A DNA stretch of 64,000 bases, taken from assembly GCA_008828725.1 (NCBI GenBank), contig MEHQ01002219.1, positions 222,138 through 286,137 on the forward strand, read 5' to 3'. Under the pieces are notes generated by a model. The model was not told the origin of the DNA and ran no database searches. It was given only the letters and a program-made list of their open reading frames with translations. Source of the stretch: Saccharina japonica. Taxonomy: Eukaryota > Sar > Phaeophyceae > Laminariales > Laminariaceae. A program made the translations under genes and the position numbers. Shown here one piece after another: positions 10,536 through 23,925 of this stretch (position 1 is its first letter; each line of letters begins with the position of its first letter).

Positions 10536-13500
10536 ACATACAAATTAAAAATTGAACCTACTGAGCGCCTAACGCTTAGTGGTGTCTCCCTTAGGAGTAG
10601 GAACGGTGCTCCGTCTTCACAGCCGTGCGTGGTAAATAGCCTGTGACCAAAGCAAGAAATAAGGACGCGCCCCCCCCACCCCCCACACCAGTTTGATTAA
10701 GTGCGTCCGTCTTTTTCAAAGTATATCAAATTGTCCGTTCCCGTCCGTCCCCTAACCCCACCCAACCCCTTCCCAACCCAAATATACGAGATGATGCTCC
10801 TAGGCCACTAGTGCGCGCGCTCTGTTTAGTCTAGCTAATATACGTGTTGTTAAGTCCTAGACAGCCACACAGCTGCTAACAAGAAAAGCACTACGTACGG
10901 TGGGAATATATATGTATATATATATTCGTTCCATTTGCTATTTACGTCTCGTTGCTGTGGGTACTCTCAATATGACCGGTATACTCAGAGTTCAAGTACG
11001 CGTCTAGCATCGGTTGCATGCCCATCTATTTGCAGAAATATTGACAGATGATGGCACCACCAGTGGTAGTTGAAAGTAATTGCTTTCGGGGTCTGCAACT
11101 CTGTACTACCTAAAACATACTTCGATGTATTTCTAGGTTCTGCACGGTTTAAAAAACGCTGCTGGCACTTCGTGTACTCGCAGAAGTTTGGGGTTTATGA
11201 ACCGCTGTGGATGCTCGCAGAATTTCGAGGTTCTCGACGTACGTCCTACAAAGAATGCGGACTCGCAGGAAGTACACGCGTTCGGGGTTTGTTACTGCTG
11301 CTACGTTATCGGGAATACACTCCTTTCTATTTTTAGTTTTTCTGGGTTTTGTACTGTAGGTATGGCAGTATTTCGCCCGTTGGAACTGCTGCTCGTACTG
11401 GGAGTACTCGCAGTACAAACCAAAGTACTCCCCGTAAGCCCAGCGTTACCGGCGTATGACGGATGCTGCGACCGCCGGTGCACCGTGTCGAAAATCCCAT
11501 TGCACATTATTTTGCGGAAAATATTTCAAGGATTGTCCCACGACGAGTGAAAGTTAGAGAAATATATTTTCGTGGGATCATCTGGGGTACAGTGCATTCG
11601 CCCTTAAACATCGAAATATCTTTTGTCTGAAACCAATCCCTGGTTTTCCGGGTTCCTTTTACGAAAGATTTAATGCAATAAATAAGCGTTCCATATTTTT
11701 CGCCCTGTTTGTGTTTTGACTATTTTGGACCGAACGCCTTCGTAACTTGATGAATTACTTCTCAAATTGAGCTATCTTGATAATCTGAAAACGTACAAAC
11801 GGGTAACAACTCGCCCTCAGAGTATTTATTGGCAATAATTTGGGATTATTGCAAACTGGTTTTCGTTGTAGTCTGTATTATAGCAGTATGATCACCATTT
11901 TCGAGTATATTCTGCAGTACAGTACATATTATTCAATTTGCCCTCTGTTTTTAATGGGTGTTTTCCGATGGTAATACTCTACTCCAGAGTTAGCAGAACC
12001 TGCCGTGTGACGTACAGACTTGCATTGGTGCAGTGACTGAATGTGAGAACAAAAACAACTAAACTGCAGCGAGTACTCGCCATATTTCGTTCTGTAGTGT
12101 GGATAGTGACTGCACCCCAAGCACTTTGGGGTTAAATAATTCGGGTATAGGCTGTGTGTGTTCTTCACATTAAACCTTCCTTTCTACCCGTCGACATCCA
12201 GCACACCCAGTGTCCGTGCCGATTCTTCATCCTAAAAAATACCAGTTCTGTGGTCACAAAACTATGACACAGAGATACTACGCTCAGTGCAGTGAGCAGA
12301 GCAGACAATGCAATGCCATATACGACAGGCAAGACCTACCCTGCTAGCAATCCAGGTGCATCAAAGAAAAAAAGGGAAAAACAAGAAGAAAAAAAAAGAG
12401 AAAAAAGAGTAAATATACTGAATCAAATCAACAATCAAGTACTCGGGGTTATGTAGTGGTCATACTTCTAGTTACAGTAGTATCCACCATATGTGATCAT
12501 ACTGGTAATACTCATCCACGCATGAACCGCAGGTATTTAGCCCACCAATGTCGTAGTACCCTCAGCACTCGGAGTACGGAGTGTTTAATAATCGCTTATG
12601 AACTATGAAGTCCTGGTTGTCATTTATAGTTTGCAGGCAATATCGGGCTAGGTCGCTAGAACAGTTTCCTTCGTAGAAATGAACGATGAAGGAATATATT
12701 TATGGGAAAAATAATTTTAGATTACTCCGTTGGTAGGACATTGGTTATGGCAATATTTTATACAGGAACTATCACGATATTCTTGCGTTGAAATACCCCG
12801 TACAAATCAGTTACACTCGCTCGTAATATGGAATGCCATTGGATCCTGCTGTAGTTTCAATGCAGTCCTGATATTTCAGATGCCGTTGCAGCAGAAAAGC
12901 GTTTGGTTGGCAATCTAGAGATAAACGAGTAACACAAATCTAAACCCCTCTGGGAGCTTAGGCTGAGACCAAGGAAATACTATTATGCAAGTACATACTG
13001 TGGGTTTACTATTCATTCACGACACCAGTGTCGCAAATAAGGGCTTGTTTAGGCGACCGCAGCACGCGAAAATGCCAATTGCAATATATGCGGCACGCGT
13101 ACCACCAATACGTCACCTGCGACACCGCAGCACGTCAGGGGCACCCATCCTGGATCACCCTGACGCTGCTACGGCTGCGTTGGCACGACGTCGGGCTACC
13201 ATTCTTGTTATTAGTAGTATGCCCGTACCGACGCGGTATATATACAGTAAGTGCCACGTTATCGCGATTGATTCCCGTAAAACTAGTGTTTGTAAGTTGC
13301 GTTTCCGCAGCGCGTGTAGTAGGCCCTGCCGTCTCGTATTATTAATAGAGTCTAATGGTAGGGCTTGCATTGTTCAAGGCGTTGAGTTATCTCAGTGCGG
13401 GCCAGTTGCACACACTAACAACGGGCAACGAAGTCGGGGTGTACGTGTAGGGTGACGTCTACGCAGGAGTACCTATCCTGCAAATAGTTGCGAACTACCC

Positions 13501-14176
13501 ATTTTGATGGGCTTAGGTATGACCCAGTACATGATCTACAAAAACCGTAGCCATTCTTGATGGGCCAACTACTGTATATATACAACAGTACGATCGTTCA
13601 TCTGCAGTGTGTTTTGATGTGTACACACGTACACACAAACAAGGTGGCGTCTACAACCCGCCATGGTTTTTGTTGTTACGCGCATGCAACACATTACCTG
13701 TGTCTACATCGAAACCGACCATAAAGCCAAAACATGTAGTGTTGGACAATACCTGGTACATGCTACGATCGACCGTACTTTGTAATTGGAAGGCTGTAAA
13801 CTGTCGCGTATCACGGTGGTGGAATATGCAAAACACACCACGCGGACTGGATGAACTACATATTCAAACTGCATGTCCGTTGTTTACCTCTCCACCAGTT
13901 CAAGGAGTGTATACATACTCGTAGCAGGAAGCTGTGTTTTAGGTTCGCACGAAAACAAGAGAGTACACGATGAGTCCGATATACTCCGTGTTTAGGGCGC
14001 GCATTTCCCTTCTGCACAGAACCTATCGCACGAAGTGTACGCGGATATCACATGCATCCTCGGGTACTGGGACGCTCCAGGTATACGATAGTTCTAATGA
14101 TAGCCCTGCCAAAAAGAGCTGGCTGAAAAACGGGGCGTTTTCCATGAACGTGCCGCGGTGCCGCAAATTATCAAGG

Positions 14177-14946
14177 CCTTCCTCGGGAAAATTCCCGAAG
14201 ATTTGGGGAATCGAGTAATTCAACCATATCAAACTAACCAATGCCGAATAAACAATGTTACAAGCACCACAAGAAAGACAAAACCACGGCGAATCGAATG
14301 ACGGTTCTTGTTTGTTTTTTTTACCCGGTAGGAACCGCGGTACCGCCGTATGGTCCATGGTAATTTACCACGGGAATTCCCGTGGTAAGTTACCATGGAC
14401 CATACCGCGGTTCCTACTGGGTAAAAAAATCAAACAAAAACCGTCATTCGATTCGCCTTGCCAATTCCTGTGGTAGATTACCATGGACCATACCGCGGTT
14501 CCTACTCGGTAAAAAAAACAAACAAAAACCGTCATTCGATTCGCCGTGGTTTTGTCTTTCTTGTGGTGCTTTTAACATTTTTTTTTCGGCATTGGTTAGT
14601 TTATGCCAATTCCTGTTGGAAATTACCATGGACCATACCGCGGTTCCTACTGGGTAAAAAAAACAAAAAAACACAGTCGTTCGATTCGCCGTGGTTTTGT
14701 CTTTCTTGTGGTGCTTTTAACATTGTTTATTCGGCATTGGTTAGTTTATGACAATTCCTGTGGTAAATTACCATGGACCATACCGCGGTTCCTACTGGGA
14801 AAAAAAAAAAAAAAAAAACCGTCGTTCGATTCGCCTTGGTTTTGTCTTTCTTGTGGTGCTTTTAACATCGTTTTTTCGGCATTGGTTAGTTTGATATGGT
14901 TGATTTACTCGATTCCCGAAATCTTCGGGAATTTTCCCGAGGAAGG
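14177..14946. mobile_element. Foldback element with internal tandem units
   Basis: The ends are inverted copies starting CCTTCCTCGGGAAAATTCCC and ending GGGAATTTTCCCGAGGAAGG. The left arm occurs once. The right arm has been expanded into about four tandem units, the last three about 145 bp apart, each with ACCATGGACCATACCGCGG, an A-rich run, GATTCGCC and TTTGTCTTTCTTGTGGTGC. Open frames across it only read through these units and should not be taken as proteins. No target-site duplication is obvious. Confidence 0.75.
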
Positions 14947-15226
14947 TCCTGCACATTATGAGCTCACTTGCGACACGGGCGTCCTAAATAGCATGACCCA
15001 CTATTACGGGAGGGGGCATAGTAAACACTAGTAAATAGGGCCTACGGTACACACCTGCTTTTTTTCTGATAAAAGTTGGTCCTATTTACTACGGTCCTCC
15101 GTAATACAAGCAGTAGCATACAACCAGTATGTTATATCAATATATAGCTCAACACTCAGTTTATTGTATCAACAACTACGTACTGCAGTTCCAACCATGA
15201 CGCATCTCACGGCTGGCTTAGCCTTA

Positions 15227-15303
15227 TAGGACTGGAGTCCCGTTTTGGGGACAAATTATATAGAATTAGAGTGGTTTGTTTCCAAAACGGGACTGCAGTC
15301 CTA
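15227..15303. mobile_element. 73-bp TA-flanked hairpin element
   Basis: TA is followed by GGACTGGAGTCCCGTTTTGG and ends with the inverted copy (CCAAAACGGGACTGCAGTCC) followed by TA. The arms are about 28 bp with few mismatches around an AT-rich middle. TA flanks fit a Tc1/mariner-type MITE, but the element is too short to assign firmly. Confidence 0.55.
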
Positions 15304-15362
15304 AAAGGGTTAGAAACGTCCGGCTCGCCATTTGATGTCCGGTTGAGCTTCTCAAATGAGCA

Positions 15363-15398
<36 letters not shown>

Positions 15399-15399
15399 G
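15363..15399. repeat. (ACT)n microsatellite
   Basis: About twelve perfect trinucleotide units. Confidence 0.9.
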
Positions 15400-17332
15400 T
15401 AGTTGGCTTGATACTTTTCAATCAGCGCGCAGTGAATTGTGTTAGGACTATTAATAGCACGTATAAATGTGGGTAGGGTCGTGGGTCGTGGGAAGCAAGC
15501 TTCTTCGAAGGCAGTTGTTCAGTTAAATAAGAAGCTGCTACAGCCCCTCTACCGTGGAATTGCTGCCGATTGGGATGCACAACCACGAACGCGTTATTAC
15601 AGAATGCTGGCTTGGGCCTGGTAGGGTAAAGTTACGGTTGGGTACGTATACCGATTCCACTCTTTTCGTTTTTTTGGGGCGACTTCGTCGCTCCGCAACG
15701 TTGCTAGCATACACGCTCTCGTGATTTCTACGACTATCGAGACTGAGTTGAGGCAAGCGAGATTGGATGTGCGATTCCCCCACGGACGGAGACATATGCC
15801 GCTCAGGGAGAGCGCTATGAGAGGACGGCAACCTTCCGAGAAGAACCTGTTTTTGTTAGGCGGAGATCATGGTAAATGTTGGTTATATTCCGTGTGATTG
15901 TTGATAACTTGTTTGTGGTAGCCATTGCTTGGTTTATCGTATACGTGAAACCTTAAGTGGATACATCACGGGTTCGTTCTGGTAGACTGGTAGACCTCGC
16001 GAACAGACACTACTGCCCAGCTGCTCAGATGTTTCTGGGCCACGCATACCGTCCCAACATGCAATTGAGTTTACACCCCACCCCTGGTCTATCGTATGAT
16101 ATCGTTTATACCACCATTATTACTTGTAAAACGTACACGGTACACATATTATACGTATATATACTGTACGATACTTTGTCGTGTGTGCCAGCTGGTCCAG
16201 GCTCGAATCACAACACAGGGATCCTCCTTTCGGCCGACGAGCTGAATACACGAGATGTATGGTAATAACTAATAACCTTCAAAGTAAATAATACTTAATA
16301 AGTATAGTAATAAGTTCCGGGCTATGGGCTAATACCCTTTTTGTGGAAGGTTCTTATCGCATTGGTTGGGATTCTTAGATATGGCCGTAGTGCTTGGAGA
16401 TTTACTTGCCACAAATATATGACGAGGAAACCAAAACTACTATCAAACATACATCGTGTCTATTGATAGTGTAGCTCAGAATGTGTAAGGGGGATCATTC
16501 AAAATATACAGAGTGCAAGGAAGGTAGAATATGTCCGAAGACAAAAAAAGTGCGGCCAAGGCCAATATTCAAAGACCCAAATATCGCTCACGGCCGCATC
16601 ATATCTTAGCAGCATATAACACCACCTAACACATCAACAGTCCCTCTTCCTCAACACTAATCTCAGCCGAAGACGAAAAACACCGACATGAACAAATTCG
16701 ATTACATTGTTATTTTGCTTAAACTTGAATAAATCCCAGTGCGGCGGCTTACCCCGTCTGTTTATGTAACATACCAGCCGAACCAAAAACGGTCCACTCT
16801 CGTTCCGACCGGTTTGTCCCGACACGCGAGTGGGTGTGGTTTTAAGAGGGGTGCCAGTCAAACGTATTTCGAGCGAGGACTACTCGTACAACGTGTGTGA
16901 TTATTAGCTTGTCTTTCTTGCGTAGCGTTTCAAGTATTTGCATGAGAACAAAATATTTCCAGTTCAGGCCCATTCAGGATTTTAGCAATTCATTTCCGTG
17001 GTACTGTAGAGAAAGGTCCAAAAGCAGTGGAAAGCCAGATAACAGAGCGCTGCGGCTGCGGCGCGGTGAGTTGGGCATGAACCCGTACGCCGTAGACTAT
17101 GTTTAATCAATACTCAAACACTATAACCACACGACTCCTAAACTACCACCGTGACACTACAGTAGGACTACACTACAGATGTACTGTACCTCGAATACTG
17201 CTGTACTACTCCTATGACGTGCATGCAACTTCAGTATACAATACTACAATCAGTGTTGTACATTCTTTGTATACGTGGTACGTACCTCTGTACAGTATTT
17301 CGTTCTACCTCGACTGCAGCACTGGTACTGCT

Positions 17333-17470
17333 GCGCTGCTACTACTACTAATACTATTATTACTACTACTACTACTACTACTACTATTACTACTACTACT
17401 ACTACTACTACTACTACCACTACTACTACTACTACAACTACTACTACCGCTGCTGCTTCTGCTGCACTCC
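17333..17470. repeat. Imperfect (ACT)n microsatellite
   Basis: A long imperfect run of ACT triplets with ATT, ACC and ACA interruptions, followed by GCTGCT. The open frame over it (17099-17641) is mostly leucine or threonine runs and is not a credible gene. Confidence 0.85.
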
Positions 17471-18119
17471 TGCTATATACTACTACTAGTTTACTGCCGC
17501 TATTTCAACTGTTCCTTCCACCACTCTGGATACTACCAGGTTGCTAATGACTTTGCTTTAGCGTCACTCACAGTAGGTGGCTTGAATGTTGCGTGGATGT
17601 TCTGCTCGGTTTGTGATGCGTGGAGTTCGCCGGGAGATTAGTGGTAGTGACTTGTGATAACGAGGGGGATCGTGCTATCCCACCCTACCATCAAAGCCGG
17701 CGATAACGCTTGCCTAAATTGATGCTTTACGGTTTGAGCAAATGCACTGGTTGTGGTTGGCACTAACTACTATCAGTACAACGGGCTATTTCAAATAGAC
17801 CAGAAGCCATACTATGTGGCATAGTAATGTTGGAAAAAACAAGAAATTTCCACCGTGGTCACGAGGGACGCCTGACCCCATAGTATATCACTGCCGTACA
17901 ACTACAAGCCAACCCCACTCGAGATCCTCAAAGGGCCCGGAACACCACAGACCACAACCCATACACCATACTTGATAGCGTGATGTTCATCAAATTTACC
18001 GATGGAGGAATAAAATATGGCAAGAGTACCGCTTGTTTTAGAGACATTCGGCCGTACATGGTCTACCGCATTATTCCGCGGCTCCAGGGCAGGGAACAAA
18101 ACATGATTTAACGTTCTTG

Positions 18120-18660
18120 AGGTACGCCGCGGCAGTGTCCATGGCAACCGAGGGAGTTTAACTCCCTTCTCCATGACAATTCAAAGGTCGCGGACAAACT
18201 ACGGGCTATGGCAGATAGGCTACGTCCTTCCGCGGACACCCACGGCGTTCCATTCCCTTTTTCACGTATTTTCACTGCCCACGGACCAGCCACAGGCTAC
18301 AGCAGACAGGACGTGGGCTAACACCGACAGTCGGAAGCTCTCCACGAGCTACGTGGGGGCCCATAGGAACATGTCATGGCAATATGTGCGGTAATCTCTA
18401 CAGCGAGGTTCACTACAATGTCCACAGCAATATGCCACAGCAAGCCATGGCAAACCCTCAGGGCATACCACAGCTAGCCACGGTACAACGGCAAGACCGA
18501 ATGTAATCTCGTCGACGTCCGACGGCAACGCGGCTAGGCCCACGGAAGATTCCACGAAACATCCACGAACACGCCCACGGTAACGCCAACAGAAATCTCC
18601 GCAGCAACGGACACTGCCGCCCGCGGCAACGCCCATGGCCGCAGCCACGGACATCCACGC
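18120..18660. repeat. Degenerate CCACGG-rich repeat block
   Basis: Many loosely repeated short units around a CCACGGCAA or CCACAGCAA core, spaced about 10-20 bp. A block of opposite orientation lies at 18780-19170. Confidence 0.5.
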
Positions 18661-18779
18661 CAATATATATATAATATGTACTTTTAGGTTACTCTATAGA
18701 ACCCTATTACCATGCCTACTGTACTGTAAACGCCGACCCGCCTCTACGCGGGCCGGTAATAGTTTCCGTCACACCTAAC

Positions 18780-19170
18780 GTGGAAATGCCGTGGAAATAC
18801 CCGAGGTTTGGTATTGATAGACGTGGAAACGACAGTGGATCGCCGTGGAGCGGTGGCAGTTCCCGTGGCAAGGTGCTGTAGGTTGCCGTACATGGTCATG
18901 GAATTCCGTTCATGGCAGTGGTAATTGTCGCGGGTTAATTCATGGTACTGGCCTTGACAACTGCCGTGGTAGTTTCTTGGGTTACAATGGAGAGTTCCAC
19001 GGCTGTTTTCCTGTACAGAACCACGACGTTTGTCATAGAAACACCCGTGGGACTTGCCATGGGAGCGCAACGAACGGTGGGAGCCCGCAATCGTTGCCGT
19101 TGAGGCCCATCGTGTTTTTGGGGAAACACGCTGATTTCCATGGAAGTGCCCGTGGAACGCAGCACCCTGC
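18780..19170. repeat. Degenerate CCGTGG-rich repeat block, inverted partner
   Basis: Repeated CCGTGGCAGTT, CCGTGGTAGTT and CCGTGGAA-like units, the complement of the core at 18120-18660. Together they look like the two arms of an old foldback structure centred near 18.7 kb. Confidence 0.45.
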
Positions 19171-22100
19171 CTCGTCACTTCTGAGGCACTGCACCAAAAC
19201 GAAGAGCAAATGAACTCGCGTCCCGCTCTTGCGCAACGGTAGAGCTTTGTATGTGTCGAGAAGGCGTCCACATACAGTGCTCGTCGTCAAATGACGTGTC
19301 ATTGTAAGCTTGAATTTCATAAACTAACTAACAGCCGTATTGCCAGGCATTTCCCGACTTGTAAAACGACTTGTAAAACAAAGTTGTTCAGGGTCGGATG
19401 ATTCATGGGTATTGGTCATGATAGCGGGCCGTTCCTATGTGGCGACTGCTGTCGTTTTCACGTGTATCACACCATACAGGTGCCTACCACCCCTCAGTAA
19501 GTGCGAAAGGGGGGTACCGCACAACACGCAAAGAAGCACACATCTATGAAAAATGGATGGCATTTGAAAATAGTATCGCCGGGTTTGCTTTTGTGGGGAG
19601 GTCTGCCATTCGACGTACAAGCGGTGACTAGCACCATGCACGGGGGCCTCCCGGCTGGAAGACCCGCTGACGAGGGGACAAGATAGATTCGACGTGTTTG
19701 AACATAATGTTGTTTGCTAACGAGTGTAAACAGCCTCGGGCTGATGACAGGGGGTGAGATACGAAGGCGGTGGCCAAGCGCTTATTTAGACCGCTGAGGA
19801 GTATGAACAGACCCCGGCCACATTATCGGGAGTGTGATCACCAGGAGGTGTTTGTTGGAGAGGGCGCGTCAACAAGGGAGGGTGTTAACAAGAGATGTAC
19901 CAACAACTTAGATATATTGGTGAAACAATTTTGCTTTGGAATTCCCATGCAATTCCAGCGACAGTAGTGACGCCTGTAAGTTAAAGGAAATATCGCATTG
20001 AAAAGTAGTTGCAGTTTTATGCACTCTACGTACTATGTGCCATGGTCGTTGCATCATACCTGTAGGATTGGAAGAATGGTGTGCTGGATGTCGACGGGTG
20101 GAAAGCGTGGTTTCATGTGAATAACACACACACCTGCTATCTGGATCGAATGGAGTCGGGCAATTAGCATGCCTGTATTGGAAGAGTATTTTCTTGGAGT
20201 ACTGCTGACACGAGCAAGGGATACCATCGGCAACTATTTCGTATGATTGAAAGAAAATGGTTTGCAAGATTAATCTTCGGGATTGTGGTGGGATAAGGGA
20301 TCTGGTTTTCAAAGGTGTTTTGAGAAATCTACCCTTGGTTAACGAATCGAGAAATCTCGAGTAGACTACGGGATATCTCTTGTCAGAGTTCGAGAAGCTG
20401 TAGAGTGGAGAAACATACTTTTTTATTTTCAGCTTTGTTTAGGAGTTCGAGGGTGTCAATGGTTTCAAATGTATCTTCGGGAGATGCATATATCATAAAC
20501 AGAGCCTATATCGCTCAATCTATTTTATTTGTCTTCTCTCTATATATATATATGTATTCCCAGTTCGATAAAGGAAACTTCACTACTATATATACGTTTG
20601 CAACAACTCCTTCCTTTTTGTCTTCAACGAAAAATCTCGATTCGACGTTACCCTCTCAGCGAGGCGAGCACGGCGTGGTTTATCTAGGCCCACACTTAAA
20701 CCCGGACCCTTCTGGCCTCACTGTCACGCTGGAGATGTGTTACTGATACCGCATTCGACGATGAGATTCCCGAGGATTGCAACTCAGAGATCGTGTCCCC
20801 ATCGAACACTGACTGATTCCACCTCGACAATGAACGTTCTTTCGAGCCCACATCCGCCTCAGCAAGTACCATTTTTCTGAAATTATATATATAGGTAGGT
20901 GTCCTGGGTTCTAACTATAATATCCATGTTCGGCCCTGTTTCGTGGACACCAACAAGTAGGTGTCTCAACGGCTTCTATCGGCATACATACCGGTGCATG
21001 TTGTGGGTTAGTGGTGTATACCGGGTGTGACAAACATTAGAGTTTTAGTCTATATTCGGGCTCAACTCCGAAGAAGGTGATGTATTTGCCGTGCCCCCCG
21101 TGAACAAGTCACGGTCACGACAATTTGCTAATAATATTACGTCCGAGGGTTCTCTTTCGGGGGAGGGGGGGGGGGTGGGGATCGTACTCATTTGCTGCAT
21201 GCCTTAGTAATTCGATCATTGACCACGCACTTCTTTCGAGAAGGAGCGGGGGGGGAGGGCGGGTTAAGCGGACTGTGCTATCATGCGGTTTATACGGGTA
21301 AACATTGTTAGTCTCCTGGTCATGCGACTATATGAAGCATGGGCTTCCACTTTGGTCACTCATAAACACTCCCAAAGAAGAAGTATAGACTGTTGTTTAC
21401 TTGACCTTAATTAGCGTGGATTGGTTAATAATGTGCATATGTTTTTGTTACCAACATATTATGCACACTTTTGTTCCATCGGTGTTCCTACACATACAAA
21501 TACAAAGAGGACGACAGTGCCGAACAATGTACATGGTATAACACGTATACAAGGGGGAGTACGATAGAGATCTGGCACGAAACGTTCTAAATAGTTATAG
21601 GCCTCCGGTCGGAAGTGGTCACTTTATTTCTGCGCTAACATGACACTCCCCAAACCCAAGTAGCCCAAAAAGCAAGAGCGGACTGTCCTCGCTAGTGTTG
21701 GGCCTAGGGGCCCAGTTGGCCATGTAGCCAGGTAACAAGCCTGGCACTCGATACAGTATCACATTTTGTGCCTTCCGATGAAGAGCGGATGGGTGATGCT
21801 CCCAGCCGCTCCCACGAGATCACACCCACAGGAGTAGCCTGTTCACTCTTGTTGTTACACATATTAAAAATGACAGTTATCAGCTCGGTCGGCGGATAAC
21901 GATGTTTTCAGCCAGCACTGATTATGAAACCATTACTGCGAAGCCAGCGTCCGGTGAGGTATTATTTTCACACTTCGATTGTTCGTACATGTTTTTGAAT
22001 GCCTTTTTCGCACTACGTGGGCACCTATTTGCAACCGTTGTACAGGCTTGGAAGCAGGCAGTAGTAAGCGAACATCGACGAGTGTGTTTTTTCTTGACGC

Positions 22101-22430
22101 CTGTCGTGTCTCGCGGAACAATCACGTTGGTTGAACAGAACATATCATTCTCGAGTGGACCAAAGATTTGTACGCGTTAGAAGCTTAATGTACCATGGTG
22201 GGGAAGACAAACCGCGACGAATCGGGAATGCAAGATTACTGTGAATGCTACTGTGCTACATTTATTGAATGCTCTTACTTCCGCTTAGATGGCAGAATAT
22301 TTATGTACGAGCGACCCGGCAGACATACTCCTCGCTGATCACGCACGAAGGCAAATGCCGCCTATAAGGTAACAAATCCACATAATAAGTGGCGTATCCC
22401 CTGTCAATAGGTAAATCGTTTCACACCTGC

Positions 22431-22838
22431 CTACATGACCACAGGCGGGTTACGTATTAACGGTGGCGATACACCGGGGGCCCATATGTTGATGCGATGC
22501 ATGCTTTCCAGCCACAAGGCTAAACGATCAAACACAATTATCATTGGAATATCCTTAGGCTCAATATCAACGACACACCCAAACATATCCCAGCCACAGC
22601 ATGCCTGGTATTGGCTCGATATACTTCCGGCGTCAGCCCCTTCTGTCAAGCGGTGGACCTCTAGCTCCGCATGTGGGAACCAAATACTCCCACAAACCTG
22701 ATCCGCCATATCGCAAGCATCAAGTATCCAACACAGACTGTCGTAGTTATTAAGGCAACTATATTGCGATAGGGAAAACGTTACCGGTATCAGAAATAAC
22801 ACATGCAGAATCGTTGGGCGCGTCGTGGACGTGCGCAT
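22431..22838 (-). CDS. Possible small secreted Cys-rich protein, 135 aa (weak)
   Basis: Single open frame from ATG to stop. Residues 9-25 (TILHVLFLIPVTFSLSQ) look like a signal-peptide core, and the following 60 or so residues hold eight cysteines. A stretch with CVVDIEPKDIPMIIVF weakly resembles the CCIEYHFEEPQDIVSM segment of the gene B discoidin-like domain. I cannot identify a family. The length is near what chance gives in this window, so it may not be a gene. Confidence 0.2.
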   Translation of the reverse strand: MRTSTTRPTILHVLFLIPVTFSLSQYSCLNNYDSLCWILDACDMADQVCGSIWFPHAELEVHRLTEGADAGSISSQYQACCGWDMFGCVVDIEPKDIPMIIVFDRLALWLESMHRINIWAPGVSPPLIRNPPVVM

Positions 22839-23925
22839 TTTCCGACTTCTAACGTTAGCCCTCGAACTTTGACCTTCGCAACACTGTCCAACAATACACC
22901 ATCCCCCGTAAACAGCCCTGGAAAGCTGCGTGAGGCCTCACACAGAAATGGTATCAAACTACGAAATATGCAGCACAAATATATAACAGCCCGCGCCACT
23001 AACGGTCAAACGAACAAAGCGTATAACAGAGTCCTCGTACATAAGGTCCACCCGAGATGTTTGTTGTAGACAGAAGTACTGACATTTATGACCACGCGTT
23101 CTTCCGGTCGATTGCACCGGCAGATGCCTTTGGGCATACAGTTGATTACATCGATCAATATATCTTGGGACCTATCGCGCGGCAAGCTGAATGGCACGCG
23201 TGCACGTTTCATCCCCTCATGGCGCATATCGGATTCAACAAACATACGCACACGTGGCGTCACACAGGTGCACAGAACACAACCAGAAGGCAGACAAACA
23301 TAGTGTAGAGTGTAGCCCCTCTCTGGCTTGAGGAAGTCGTTGACGTAGAGAGTCAGTTAGCGTATTACATGACCAAGAATTGCACCTGGACATTGACGTG
23401 GGGCGCATGCAGGCATCGGGTTCCGACAGTGCCGGTTAGTGTCTCGACCACCAAAACATTATCGATAACTTTGTGTTGTGGTAAACAAGGTAGATGGTGC
23501 TTATCGATGACGGACAATATCACGGTGTAGTTTCATCTAACTGCTTTTCGTATGAAACCGGCATGCGGGTGATGGCTAACACCTGTCGGAAACCGATTCC
23601 TTCTACGAAGTTTGTGCATAGTGTGCCGAGTAACAGTAATTACCACTTCAGCTACGTTAATTGTTTGACGCATCATTGTCCGTCATGTTTAAACCCCGTG
23701 GAGCGGTAATACATGTCAAAGACATCCGAGTGTGAGTTAGTGCTGGAACGTGCGCGCTTAAAGTCGTCCTTTACTATTATGTCTACAGCCCCTGCAAAAC
23801 TATCTACGAGTGCGCGGTGCTCGACCGTGGTATTGTACGTGTCACGGGTATATATTACGAACATGATTTAGTCGACAACTGTCGACTTGGCTCTACCGCC
23901 GTGATCGCGGATAGTGATTCGTAAG

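Larger units (their letters stand above)
8607..14176. other. Intergenic, no gene recognised
   Basis: Sequence upstream of gene A. No LRR, cap or other family exon is seen on either strand. It contains a small tandem duplication (9282-9384), a SINE fragment (10345-10535), C-rich tracts near 10670 and 10750 and A-rich tracts near 12365-12410. The longest open frame (12985-13455, plus) has no motif I recognise. Confidence 0.5.

Noticed and set aside
12985-13455. 156-codon plus-strand open frame
   Set aside because: No domain, signal peptide or compositional sign of coding. The length is within chance for this window.
14255-15031. Overlapping open frames with WTIPRFLLGKK-like repeats
   Set aside because: They are translations of the tandem units of the foldback element.
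17099-17641. 180-codon open frame
   Set aside because: Its centre is a run of leucines from the (ACT)n microsatellite, and the ends show no motif.
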